Source of the DNA: an uncultured Granulosicoccaceae bacterium
Lineage (GTDB): Bacteria; Pseudomonadota; Gammaproteobacteria; Granulosicoccales; Granulosicoccaceae
Reading direction: 5' to 3'
DNA length: 55,534 nucleotides
NCBI GenBank assembly: GCA_937998875.1
Contig: CALLBO010000054.1
Span: 1 to 55,534, forward strand
Of this stretch, positions 8,583 through 17,461 are shown piece by piece. Below the pieces are notes generated by a model that was not told the origin of the DNA, searched no databases, and saw only the letters and a program-made list of their open reading frames with translations. Both the position numbers and the translations under genes were made by a program. The first letter of the stretch is position 1; each line of letters begins with the position of its first letter.

Positions 8583-9027
8583 GGGCTATCTCCGGCGTTT
8601 GTTATTGCCGAGACATTACAACATTTTGCCAATCAGTGCTTGGCTAGAGATAGGTCCAGCTATGCCGTTTGATATACACATAGAATCCGCCGTCCGGGGT
8701 TTTCGTAGCGGTAGTGGCTTTGTGCGCAGAGAATAGGTTCTGTTATTCAGGCTTCAAATGGTGGCAACGATATTACGCTGTGTTGTTTTTACTTGGGCCA
8801 AAGTAGCCTGAATATTTTCAGGTTTGGATCGCCCCGCCACGTACCCCGGTGTTCTCGTGATAACCCATCGCCGGTGTTGGCTTTGCTTCGGGTTTGAATG
8901 CCCAGTCGGGCGGGTATCGATGTCTGTGCTATTGAGTCTGCAAGAAACCACGTTGATGGGGACTTCGTTATTGCGGGGTATAAATTCTCACGTATTACGG
9001 GTTATTCCCCGTTACTTGAACAGGTTG
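8583..9027. other. Intergenic region without visible gene
   Basis: About 450 bp between the sat start and the promoter of the GWGW-repeat gene. It must hold the sat promoter on the minus strand. Short frames here have no ribosome sites or recognisable products. I see no RNA gene. Confidence 0.5.
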
Positions 9028-9056
9028 TTGACATCCATAATGTCATGACATATAGT
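9028..9056 (+). promoter_or_regulatory. Strong sigma-70 promoter of the GWGW-repeat gene
   Basis: TTGACA at 9028-9033 (consensus -35), a 17-base spacer, and TATAGT at 9051-9056 (five of six -10 bases). It lies 47 bases before the ATG at 9103. It is one of the best promoter matches in the window. Confidence 0.7.
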
Positions 9057-9065
9057 GTCATGACA
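9041..9065 (+). promoter_or_regulatory. Tandem palindromic operator TGTCATGACA
   Basis: The perfect 10-base palindrome TGTCATGACA occurs at 9041-9050 and again at 9056-9065, centres 15 bases apart. One copy fills the end of the promoter spacer and the other begins at the last -10 base and covers the transcription start. A dimeric repressor bound here would block RNA polymerase. The regulator is not identifiable and no regulator gene is adjacent. Confidence 0.6.
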
Positions 9066-9102
9066 GAAAAAACATATGGTTTCATTTCCTGAGGAGTATT
9101 CC

Positions 9103-10488
9103 ATGATTTCACTAACGGGGCCTGTTGCTGCCAAATCAACAGTACATTTCTTTCGGCTTTTTACGGGTCTTGTTCTAAGCGCCACTTTTGGCGCTCAGCT
9201 TGCTTTCGCGCAACAAGGATCGGATTGCCTTGCGTGTCATTCGGCACTGCCGGCAACCTTTGGAAACCTTATTCCTGAAGAGTCTGACAGCGCACCGGTG
9301 GTAGCTGACGCTTGTGACTACTCGACTGCAGATTTGTTTGCTGGTTGGGGTTGGAATTCGGTTACTCAGGAAAGTTGTCCGCCCCTATCGGAAGATCAGG
9401 CTGATCAGTCAGCGGCTGCTTCAAATTGCGACTACACGAATGCAGATAGTTTTGCCGGCTGGGGATGGAACCCGGTTACCCGTGAAAGCTGCCCTCCGGT
9501 AGTAGGCGAAGCAGATCCACATGCCAGATTCTCTGTGTGTAGTGCCACTTTATACGATGTGGATGGTGACGGCTTTGGGTGGGAAAACGAAGCCAGTTGC
9601 ATTATCACATCAGAGTCAGAGCCACCCCCGGTATTTACAAATAGGGAAACCGGCAACCAGGTTAACCTGGTAAGAGCTAACTGGAACGGCAATAGAGATA
9701 TCGCTAACCGGGTCATTCAGTGTGATTTGTACTACTTTAATTCAAATTCGAATCAGTATCGTTTAGAACCAAGCCCGTTTAGAGCAGGTGCCCTTCTTAA
9801 CAATCAGGTATTTCCTTCCTACCAGTTTCGTCACCAGGCGCTACCATTGGTATCGCCTTTTCTGGGGCCGATAGATTCTGTCAGTTATGTTGATGGGTCA
9901 GATATTTTCCCGACTTCCTTTGCTTCAGATGCCTATTGGACCACCAACGATGGTCGATACATCGGACCCACGGTTCTGCAATCACCGTATGTTGAATTAA
10001 TCAATCGTGCGAATGGATCCAGAGCAATACGCACCTGGCATTTGAGCAGATTTGATACTGCACTTAACCTGCAGTTTTCCGGTAACCGCGTACAAAAAGA
10101 TGGCTTCTTTGAATGTTGGGATATATCCGGTAGCGATCTGGTACCAACGCGTGGTTCAGATAGCGGATCCAATAGCACTGTTAGTAACGCAAACCAGTGT
10201 GACTACAGCAATGCTGACAGTACCGGTGGCTGGGGCTGGAATCCGGTAACCCGGGAATCGTGCGCGCCACAGCAGGATGTTGCAGCGAGCAATAACAGTC
10301 AGGGCTGTGATTACAGTAACGCCGACAGTTCCAATGGCTGGGGTTGGAATCCGGTGACGCTCGAGTCCTGTGCTCCACAGACTGGTATAGTTAATGATGA
10401 CAGTCAGGGTTGTGACTATAGTAATGCCGGAACTCAGAATGGTTATGGCTGGAACCCGTCTACCGGGCAGTCATGTCCACCAAGGTAG
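9103..10488 (+). CDS. Secreted protein with Cys-bracketed GWGW repeats
   Basis: Exported protein, 461 aa, function unknown. ATG 9103 is fixed by CTGAGGAG six bases upstream; an earlier frame start at 9076 lacks a ribosome site. A signal peptide (hydrophobic about 16-34) ends at AFA-QQ. A CLACH (CxxCH) motif follows at residues 42-46. Repeats of about 25 residues, consensus CDYSNADSxxGWGWNPVT then ESCxP, begin at 71, 109, 366, 402 and 437, with a diverged copy at 146-166 (DVDGDGFGW). Residues about 170-360 are a unique domain. Similar short Cys-bracketed G-W-G-W modules occur in secreted carbohydrate-active proteins of marine gammaproteobacteria (from memory), suggesting binding or structural modules. 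Heme attachment at the single CxxCH is possible but unproven. Confidence 0.85.
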   Translation: MISLTGPVAAKSTVHFFRLFTGLVLSATFGAQLAFAQQGSDCLACHSALPATFGNLIPEESDSAPVVADACDYSTADLFAGWGWNSVTQESCPPLSEDQADQSAAASNCDYTNADSFAGWGWNPVTRESCPPVVGEADPHARFSVCSATLYDVDGDGFGWENEASCIITSESEPPPVFTNRETGNQVNLVRANWNGNRDIANRVIQCDLYYFNSNSNQYRLEPSPFRAGALLNNQVFPSYQFRHQALPLVSPFLGPIDSVSYVDGSDIFPTSFASDAYWTTNDGRYIGPTVLQSPYVELINRANGSRAIRTWHLSRFDTALNLQFSGNRVQKDGFFECWDISGSDLVPTRGSDSGSNSTVSNANQCDYSNADSTGGWGWNPVTRESCAPQQDVAASNNSQGCDYSNADSSNGWGWNPVTLESCAPQTGIVNDDSQGCDYSNAGTQNGYGWNPSTGQSCPPR

Positions 10489-10518
10489 GTATCTGAGAAG
10501 CGAAGTTGTATCGCAAGA

Positions 10519-10549
10519 CGGGCCACTCTTCATGGGGTGGCCTGTTGAT
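10519..10549 (+). terminator. Probable terminator after the GWGW-repeat gene
   Basis: GGCCAC (10521-10526) pairs with GTGGCC (10537-10542) over a 10-base loop, followed by a moderately T-rich TGTTGATTT. It stands 30 bp after the stop codon and just before the convergent transglutaminase-like gene. Confidence 0.45.
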
Positions 10550-10596
10550 TTGCCGGGTCTCAAGTTATTCTAAAGCACCGGTTTTCACTACATTGG

Positions 10597-12639
10597 TTAC
10601 TTCGGCTTTGCGAATGACGTGTACAACTTGTACAGTCCATAGACGCCAACAAGGTACATGCCGGCAGGCCCGGGAATGACATCAGCGATAGCGCACATTG
10701 CTGCCAGTATTGCAGCAGCAATTGCAAAGAACTCAATGCCCAGCTGTGTCGTGTCTTCAACAACACTCTGGAACCGGGTATTGCAGCGATTTCTAAGTAT
10801 ATCTACTTGCTGAATGTACTCCTTCCGCTGATCAGCTGTGACCGTGCTTGATTTTGGTTTTAAACTCACTTTCAGCTGAACTGTATTGCCTTCAACCTGT
10901 GATGATTCGGTATAGTTAAACCATTGATTATCACACTGAAACGAATCATCCTCTCCAGTTGGTTTGGTGGCGTGTGTTATGTAAATCTCCTGTTGAGATT
11001 CGCCATCGTGGGATAATTCTTCAGGCGTGGCCGCTGTGTTAGAGATCTCAAGTTGCTGATAGAAAGGTGTTGTCAGTATCAGGTAGCCATCGTCTATCTC
11101 ATCCAGCGGTGTTTCAATCAGATAGGACTCTTCGGTAATCAAATGATTGCTGTGCATATCATCAGTGACTATATGCATCTCTTTCAGCGGAGTCAGTTCC
11201 GCTTCAAGCTGCTCTGACAAGCCTTCGCGATATGATTTTTGTATGCTGGTGAGTTCATCGGCGCTGAAGTATTGGCGCATATTATCTGCGCGTGTTCCAA
11301 AATACTCTCGTCGGTAAGTGACAGACGGTTTGCTGTGCTCTGTAAGGCTGAGATCAAAGCGCTGAATCAGTTTATAGACCCATGAGTCTGTGGGGTAGGG
11401 TATATCTACCAGCTCGCCGCCTTCCGGTTTTAGGATGAGTGCGGTTTTGTAAGGTAGATTTGCCATGGTCGCAAGCGTGCCACCCTGTTTTTGTATAGTC
11501 GCATCTACAAAGTACGACTTCTCCTGCCACTTGAAATGCACAATCATGTGATTGAACAGCAGTGGCGAAGGTGTGACTGTTTTTATTGCATCACGCAAGC
11601 CGGTATCCACCAGTGCGAGATTGGCTTCTATGCCCATGGCGTTAAGCACACTCAACAGCAGTGTCGATTTGTCTTTGCAGTCACCGGTGCGCTTTTTGAG
11701 AGTTTTGGATGGCAGTTTCGGTGTGTGAGTAAAAATGCCGTTGCTATCACTTCTATATCGAATGTTGTTTTGTACAAAACGTATATTGTTAATCAGTGAT
11801 TCTTCGGTGGTATTTCCCAACTCCAGCTCAGCCGTGTTAACTGCTTCAAACACACCGGCTTTGTGATAAAAATGATGCATGTACGCTGATATTTCGCTCC
11901 AGCGAGAATCAGTGGCAATAAACAGGTATGGCGGCCAGTACTCCGCTGGCAGATTACCGGTTTCGTAGGTTCGCGGTAGATCCTTCCATTCTTCTTCGAA
12001 TACGGCTCCTTGTGATACCACCGTCTGATCATTCGTGTCTTTCGCCGAATCAACATGCTGCACGACCAGGTTAGTATCCGAATCGTTAACTACGCGTATT
12101 GTCTGCCACGCAACTGGTCTGCTCCAGGCAAGATGCCGCCCTTCCCGAATATAGTGCCCGTGTATCGGGTGTGCTGACTTAACCGAGTGATAAGTGGTTT
12201 CTATATCGACGATGTCACCGGTGCGAAGATCATCGATGATAAACTCTATGGTGAGTGCATCGGAGGACACATGTCTCTCGAGTTGAAGCTCTCTTTGCAT
12301 ACAACGTATGTTATCTGCATCAAGGCTATCGATCGTTTGATCGTCGCGGTAAATGACACAACGGTGAAACGATACAGATTGCGAATCCGGTTTTACCGTA
12401 TACAGAAATTGCGACATATCCTCAATGCATGACGCATCGTTGATCTGGAAGCACATGCGCTGGTAGGAGTGGTTTCCTGTTGCGTCTACCAACGTCTGAT
12501 AGTCGAGCAGAAGATACGATTGTGGTGATGACCCTGCGTCTGGATCGGCCTTTGGTTTAGGTTTGTGGCTAACCCAGTCCGGGCGAGCAATAAGCTCAAA
12601 TGGAACATCCAGATATTGTTGTTTTTCTGCTGGAAGCAT
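10597..12639 (-). CDS. DUF3857 / transglutaminase-like protein
   Basis: A 680-aa protein with an N-terminal DUF3857-like beta domain (about 40-230) and a transglutaminase-like core. The papain-like triad appears intact: C321 in RTGDCKDKS, H364 in LFNHMIVHF and D379 in YFVDAT. The hydrophobic C-terminal segment FAIAAAILAAMCAIADVI, near 635-655, is probably a membrane anchor, followed by a second apolar stretch. No N-terminal signal peptide is seen from the chosen ATG at 12639, which has AAGGACAG upstream. Related proteins are widespread in bacteria, often without known substrates; proteolytic or crosslinking activity are both possible. It is convergent with the GWGW-repeat gene. Confidence 0.85.
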   Translation of the reverse strand: MLPAEKQQYLDVPFELIARPDWVSHKPKPKADPDAGSSPQSYLLLDYQTLVDATGNHSYQRMCFQINDASCIEDMSQFLYTVKPDSQSVSFHRCVIYRDDQTIDSLDADNIRCMQRELQLERHVSSDALTIEFIIDDLRTGDIVDIETTYHSVKSAHPIHGHYIREGRHLAWSRPVAWQTIRVVNDSDTNLVVQHVDSAKDTNDQTVVSQGAVFEEEWKDLPRTYETGNLPAEYWPPYLFIATDSRWSEISAYMHHFYHKAGVFEAVNTAELELGNTTEESLINNIRFVQNNIRYRSDSNGIFTHTPKLPSKTLKKRTGDCKDKSTLLLSVLNAMGIEANLALVDTGLRDAIKTVTPSPLLFNHMIVHFKWQEKSYFVDATIQKQGGTLATMANLPYKTALILKPEGGELVDIPYPTDSWVYKLIQRFDLSLTEHSKPSVTYRREYFGTRADNMRQYFSADELTSIQKSYREGLSEQLEAELTPLKEMHIVTDDMHSNHLITEESYLIETPLDEIDDGYLILTTPFYQQLEISNTAATPEELSHDGESQQEIYITHATKPTGEDDSFQCDNQWFNYTESSQVEGNTVQLKVSLKPKSSTVTADQRKEYIQQVDILRNRCNTRFQSVVEDTTQLGIEFFAIAAAILAAMCAIADVIPGPAGMYLVGVYGLYKLYTSFAKPK

Positions 12640-13079
12640 ACTTCTGTCCTTGGTTACTGCGCACTGGCTGGTTACAGCGTGCTGGATAGCGGGCTGTGTA
12701 TCGACAGGATCCTAATAAACGTGACTTTTTGGTTGGCAGGCTTGAAGTCAGTCACACGAAAAAACCAAAATCAGAATGTAACAGGATGCACTTTCTGCCG
12801 CACAGACACCTGGCTGGCTCCAGCACGTTGTTTTGTGATTCCCCTTTCTTTTTATGCTTCAATACCGCAGCACGCTATAACCTTGCTTTGTATACTCCCG
12901 GAACCAATTGCGTTGCGATACTTCTGTATGTGGAGTGATAGGTACACGTATTAGCAGTGTGATTAACCTTGTAGAAAAACCGGCAATCATATCGGAGCGC
13001 CAGTATGTCATTAGTTGTATCTGCCGTGAGGCGCGTTACATCCGGGCGGATATTTACAACGCAGGGGATGGTTTTCTCA
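12640..13079. other. Intergenic region between divergent genes
   Basis: About 440 bp between the divergent transglutaminase-like and apbE genes, expected to hold both promoters. No convincing small gene, RNA or strong inverted repeat is seen. A frame extends upstream of apbE to 13005 but lacks a ribosome site and a sensible signal sequence. Confidence 0.4.
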
Positions 13080-14123
13080 ATGCTGCCCGGCGTGGGTAAA
13101 AAGATTCGACGCTGCGTTGGGTCCTGCCTTGCATTGATAGCAGTTGTCGCCTGTGATCCTGCCATGCCACCATCGCTGGAACTGACTGGTGCCACAATGG
13201 GCACTACCTATAGCGTAGTTGTAGCCGACCCTGGAGAGGTGAGTCAACAGGATATTGAAGCAGTACTGGTAAAAACGCTGGCAACGGTTAACGCACAAAT
13301 GTCCAATTGGGATTCTGAGTCTGAGGTGTCTCAGTTCAACAATAATGAGACAACCGCCCCGATCGCAGTGTCCGCTGAGCTGGCTGAGGTAATTACGGCT
13401 GCAAGGTTAGTGCATCTGAAAAGCGATAGGCTTTTTGATATCACACTGTCACCTCTGATTGAGCTCTGGGGCTTTGGTAGTGACGGAAACGATAATCTCG
13501 TGCCAACCGATGAGTTAATCAACGCTGCACTTCAGCAAGTGGGGCACGAAAGGCTTTTACAAGCCTCACCTTTGCAATCAACAATAACCAAACGTCACCC
13601 GAAGGTCAGCGTTAATCTGGCTGCAATCGCTAAAGGCTACGGAATTGACCAATTGGCAAGTGCGCTGGATGCGCTCAAGCTTGAAAACTACATGATTGAG
13701 ATTGGTGGTGATCTCTATACTCGCGGCAGGAATGCGAATGGCACTGAATGGATGATCGGGATCGAGAAACCTGAGTCAGGTAGCCCTGATGCAGTTGGCG
13801 GTTTGGCAGTGACTGACAAAGGAGTGGCTACTTCGGGTGACTACCGCAACGCTTTTCAGGAAAATGGCAAACGATACTCGCATATTATTGATCCACGGAA
13901 TGGCAAACCTATCGAGCACCATACCGCCTCCGCCACGGTAATCGGCGAGTCAGCGATGATGGCAGATGCGTGGGCCACGGCAATGCTCGTACTCGGCAGC
14001 GCAAGAGGGCTGGAGATTGCAGATGAAGAGCGAATCGCCGTGCAGTTCATTGATCGCAAGGCGGGCAAGTTTGTCGTGTTGGAGAGTGCCGCATTGAAAA
14101 TTTATGCAAGGGGTGGGGGATGA
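13080..14123 (+). CDS. apbE: ApbE-like FAD:protein FMN transferase, lipoprotein
   Basis: Transfers FMN from FAD to Thr/Ser of target proteins (for example Nqr/Rnf subunits) on the periplasmic side of the membrane. It is 347 aa from ATG 13080. This start is chosen because it gives a lipoprotein signal (KKIRRCVGSCLALIAVVAC) with lipid-bearing C25; upstream alternatives at 13005 and 13068 do not. Family motifs are GATMGTTYSV, MSNWDSESEVSQFN, VNLAAIAKGYGID, IEIGGDLYTRG, ATSGDYRN, YSHIIDPRNGKP and the metal-binding MMADAWATAM. The residue after the lipid cysteine is Asp, which in E. coli retains lipoproteins in the inner membrane. No nqr or rnf genes are adjacent, so the target lies elsewhere. Confidence 0.92.
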   Translation: MLPGVGKKIRRCVGSCLALIAVVACDPAMPPSLELTGATMGTTYSVVVADPGEVSQQDIEAVLVKTLATVNAQMSNWDSESEVSQFNNNETTAPIAVSAELAEVITAARLVHLKSDRLFDITLSPLIELWGFGSDGNDNLVPTDELINAALQQVGHERLLQASPLQSTITKRHPKVSVNLAAIAKGYGIDQLASALDALKLENYMIEIGGDLYTRGRNANGTEWMIGIEKPESGSPDAVGGLAVTDKGVATSGDYRNAFQENGKRYSHIIDPRNGKPIEHHTASATVIGESAMMADAWATAMLVLGSARGLEIADEERIAVQFIDRKAGKFVVLESAALKIYARGGG

Positions 14124-14269
14124 CCCGACAGTGCAGAACAATTCAGTGATGCTTTGATTCCCATTCCTGCAAATATCAGCGGGATGACCAACAGATAGTG
14201 AATGTAATCTCAAGTCAGGGGTGGCTATTTCAGCTACCCTTGTACTATGACTTGCACTGTTCTATATCA

Positions 14270-14959
14270 ATGATCGATCTTGCCGGTATTTCCAAGACCT
14301 ACCCGATGGGGCAGCACCGGGTGCATGCACTATCCAGTATCAGTCTCGGTATCGGGCAGGGCGAGTTCGTGGCTATTCAGGGTTCTTCAGGGTCTGGTAA
14401 ATCAACCCTTCTCAATATCCTCGGAATTCTAGATACACCAGATAGCGGTACCTACACGCTTGATGGGCACGCGATAGAAAATTTATCTACTGCTGATGCT
14501 GCACGCTACCGGAACCGGTTTATTGGATTTGTTTTTCAGTCCTTCAATTTAATTCATCACAAAAGTGCACTCGAAAACGTAGCGCTGCCACTCTACTATC
14601 AAAAGATCGGCCGTAAGAAGCGCAATCGTATAGCAATGGAGTACCTCGAGCGGGTGGGGCTGGAAGAACGTGCCGAGCATAAACCGTCTGAGTTATCGGG
14701 AGGCCAGTCGCAGCGCGTAGCTATTGCTCGCGCATTGATAACAGAACCGGCGTTACTGCTGGCGGACGAGCCAACCGGCGCACTGGATACCCAGACGTCT
14801 GAGCAGATTATGCAAATCTTCCGCGAGGTGAATACCAGGGGTATGACGGTCGTGTTGGTAACCCATGAACCCGAAATTGCAAGACAGGCCCAACGTTCGA
14901 TTGTGTTGCGAGATGGCGGTATTCTCAGCGACCAGGTTAACAGGTCTTCGTTAACATGA
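14270..14959 (+). CDS. MacB/LolD-type ABC transporter ATPase
   Basis: ATP-binding subunit of a MacB-like mechanotransmission ABC system, 229 aa. Walker A GSSGSGKST (38-46), Q-loop VFQSFNLI (88-95), signature LSGGQ (142-146), Walker B LLLADEP (D166, E167) and H-loop THEPE are all intact. ATG 14270 gives the normal N-terminus (MIDLAGISKTYPMG); the ribosome site is weak. The 3' end overlaps the first permease gene by four bases (ATGA), so ATPase, two permeases and adaptor (14270-18535) form one operon. It probably powers export of a periplasmic substrate such as a peptide, lipid or toxic compound. Confidence 0.93.
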   Translation: MIDLAGISKTYPMGQHRVHALSSISLGIGQGEFVAIQGSSGSGKSTLLNILGILDTPDSGTYTLDGHAIENLSTADAARYRNRFIGFVFQSFNLIHHKSALENVALPLYYQKIGRKKRNRIAMEYLERVGLEERAEHKPSELSGGQSQRVAIARALITEPALLLADEPTGALDTQTSEQIMQIFREVNTRGMTVVLVTHEPEIARQAQRSIVLRDGGILSDQVNRSSLT

Positions 14960-16191
14960 TTGACCCGCTGATTGAGGTTGCAGATTCGCTGCGTACCCAT
15001 AAAGTACGTACTGCACTGGCAGTGCTGACTGTGGCGTGGGGTATATTCATGCTGGTGCTGTTGCTGGGTGCCGGGCGTGGTATTCAAAACGGTGTTGAAT
15101 TGCAATTCAGGGATGATGCAGTAAACAGCATCAGAATCTATCAGGGTAAAACAACCATTGCGCACAACGGGCTGCCGCGCGGCCGCTCTATAAGCTACAA
15201 CAATGAAGACTACGATCTGGTGAGAGCCAAGGTAGCGCATGTTGATAAACTCACAGGGCGTTACTATGTTGGCGATAATCTGGTCAGCTACGGAGGTCAG
15301 CAGGCGGCGTTCGATATTCGTGGTGTACACCCTGATCATCAGTATCTTGAAAAGACGGTGTTGACCGATGGAAGGTATATCAATGAATTTGATCTGCTGG
15401 AACGTCGTAAAGTCTGTGTAATTGGTGCGCAGGTGGTTGCTCGTTTGTTTGAAGATAGCGAAAGTGGACGTGGCCCTGTTGGTGAGCTGCTGCAGCTGGG
15501 CGGTACGGTCTGTCAGGTGATAGGGGTGTTTACAGATGCCGGCTCTCGCCGTGAGGAAGAGGCGGTTTATCTGCCGGTTTCAACCGCGCAGTTGCTGTTT
15601 GGCGAGCCGAATCGTTTGCACCAGTTAATGTATACCGTTGGTGACGCAAGTTATCAGGAAAGCAAAGACAGCGAACAGCAGGTAAGAGTACTGCTTGCCA
15701 GTGCCCATAACTTCTCACCGGAAGATCCGCGTGCTGCCCGTATCTATAACAACCTGGATGAATACAAAAAAATTACTGATCTGTTCTTCTGGGTAAGAGT
15801 TTTTGTCGCTGTTGTGGGTGTAGGTACAGTGCTGACCGGAATACTGGCAGTGAGCAACATTATGGTGATTTCGGTATCTGAGCGCAGGCGTGAAATCGGT
15901 ATTCGTAAGGCAATTGGTGCCACCCCCGGTTCGATAACCCGCTTGATTGTGCTTGAGTCAGTCATTTTAACTTCAATTGCGGGTTACATCGGGTTGCTTG
16001 CGAGTCTGGGGTTGCTGGAGCTACTGAAAGCGACGGTGCCCGAAAATGAATATATGTACCAGCCGGATGTAAATACTTTTGTGGTGGTTGCGGTAACCGT
16101 GCTGGTGATTGTATCCGGTACGCTGGCAGGTTATCTGCCAGCGCGACGTGCTGCAGTGATTGATCCGGTAGAGGCGTTGCAACCCTCATGA
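14956..16191 (+). CDS. MacB-like ABC permease, first of two
   Basis: FtsX/MacB-type permease, 411 aa. A first membrane helix (about 20-40, LTVAWGIFMLVLLLGAG) is followed by a large periplasmic MacB_PCD domain (about 41-265), then three C-terminal helices, with the cytoplasmic coupling motif SERRREIGIRKAIGATPGS after the second helix. It overlaps the ATPase gene and the second permease gene by four bases each, which implies translational coupling. In MacB the ATPase and permease are fused and homodimeric; here separate ATPase and two different permeases suggest a heterodimeric channel, as in LolCDE and some MacB-like exporters. Confidence 0.92.
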   Translation: MIDPLIEVADSLRTHKVRTALAVLTVAWGIFMLVLLLGAGRGIQNGVELQFRDDAVNSIRIYQGKTTIAHNGLPRGRSISYNNEDYDLVRAKVAHVDKLTGRYYVGDNLVSYGGQQAAFDIRGVHPDHQYLEKTVLTDGRYINEFDLLERRKVCVIGAQVVARLFEDSESGRGPVGELLQLGGTVCQVIGVFTDAGSRREEEAVYLPVSTAQLLFGEPNRLHQLMYTVGDASYQESKDSEQQVRVLLASAHNFSPEDPRAARIYNNLDEYKKITDLFFWVRVFVAVVGVGTVLTGILAVSNIMVISVSERRREIGIRKAIGATPGSITRLIVLESVILTSIAGYIGLLASLGLLELLKATVPENEYMYQPDVNTFVVVAVTVLVIVSGTLAGYLPARRAAVIDPVEALQPS

Positions 16192-17459
16192 TAGATCGTG
16201 AGCTATGGAGTGAGGTCTGGCAGGTTTTAAGAAGCAATAGAATGCGAACATTGCTAACCGCGTCGGGAATATTCTGGGGTGTGTTTATACTAATCGTGAT
16301 GCTTGGCTTCGGTAACGGTATACAGTCGGGTGTAAACAAGAGTATGGCAGGCTATGCCACTAACGCGCTCTATCTTTGGGGGCAGTCAACGTCCAAACCA
16401 TGGCAGGGTTTACCACCTGGCAGGTTGGTGCGACTAAACAACGCTGACACTGAAGCATTGGAAAGCGCGGTGAACGGCATTAGTACTCTAGCGCCGCGTG
16501 TACGACTGGCAAATTACCGTGGCCGAAGTGATGTTGTCAGTGGCGGTAAAGTTACCGATGCAGAAATCTCTGGTGATGTACCTGCGTTTCGTGAGGTGTT
16601 GCCGATGACATTCAAGTACGGCCGGTTTATAAACCCGATCGATATCGCTGAAAAACGTAAAGTGGTGGTTATCGGTGAGCGCATTCATCGGGATCTCTTT
16701 GGCGAGGGTGTTGATCCACTCGGCAAACAGATTCAAATAAGACAAATCAGTTTTACCGTGGTAGGTGTGTTCAAACCCAGACGTTATGGCAGCAACCGTG
16801 AGCGCATGGGGAGCCTGGTGATGACCCCTCTGTCGACTTTTCAGCAGGTTTTCAATTATGGTCAACAGATCGGGTTTTACGCGATGATTCCTGAGCCCGG
16901 TCTGCGCAGTGAGGATGTCGGTGCAACTATGCGTCAGCTGCTGGTGCAGCGTCATCGGGTTGATCCGGCGGACCACAGGGCGTTTGGTGACTGGAATTCA
17001 GAAACCGAGTTTCTGCGTATTGAGCGGCTATTTACCGGCATCAGGGCGTTTATCTGGACTGTGGGTCTGGCCACGCTGCTGGCCGGTGTATTGGGTGTTA
17101 GTAATATCATGATGATTGCAATCAGGGAGCGGCGCAGAGAGTTTGGTATTCGTAAGTCTATTGGTGCAACACCGGGTTCTGTGCTGACGATGATTCTTGC
17201 AGAGACGGCAACACTGGTCGGTGTCTCGGGATTAATGGGTCTTATTGCAGGATTAATGGCGTTGCTTGTGGTGGATCTGATTACCCGTCCGATAACCAAA
17301 AGCGTAGATGCTGAAGTTTTATTTGATACACCAACAGTGGATTTGAAGATTGCACTGATGGCAATTTTTGCACTGGGAATTGCCTCGTTACTGGCAACTC
17401 TGATACCGGCCCGTCATGCGATGAAAATAGATCCTGTAGAGGCACTGCGAGCGGAATAA
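16188..17459 (+). CDS. MacB-like ABC permease, second of two
   Basis: Partner permease, 423 aa, with the same layout as its neighbour: N-terminal helix (LTASGIFWGVFILIVMLGFG), periplasmic MacB_PCD domain, and three C-terminal helices with the coupling motif RERRREFGIRKSIGATPGS. It probably arose by duplication of the upstream permease, since the helix and coupling regions align closely while the periplasmic parts differ. The start codon lies inside the stop region of the previous gene and the adaptor gene follows after two bases. Confidence 0.92.
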   Translation: MIDRELWSEVWQVLRSNRMRTLLTASGIFWGVFILIVMLGFGNGIQSGVNKSMAGYATNALYLWGQSTSKPWQGLPPGRLVRLNNADTEALESAVNGISTLAPRVRLANYRGRSDVVSGGKVTDAEISGDVPAFREVLPMTFKYGRFINPIDIAEKRKVVVIGERIHRDLFGEGVDPLGKQIQIRQISFTVVGVFKPRRYGSNRERMGSLVMTPLSTFQQVFNYGQQIGFYAMIPEPGLRSEDVGATMRQLLVQRHRVDPADHRAFGDWNSETEFLRIERLFTGIRAFIWTVGLATLLAGVLGVSNIMMIAIRERRREFGIRKSIGATPGSVLTMILAETATLVGVSGLMGLIAGLMALLVVDLITRPITKSVDAEVLFDTPTVDLKIALMAIFALGIASLLATLIPARHAMKIDPVEALRAE

Positions 17460-17461
17460 CC

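Noticed and set aside
9226..9240. Calling the GWGW-repeat protein a c-type cytochrome
   Set aside because: One CxxCH alone, without an identifiable distal ligand or cytochrome fold, is not enough.
14599..15339. Long minus-strand frame of 246 codons opposite the ABC ATPase and permease genes
   Set aside because: It is antisense to two firmly identified genes, has no ribosome site and shows no recognisable motif.
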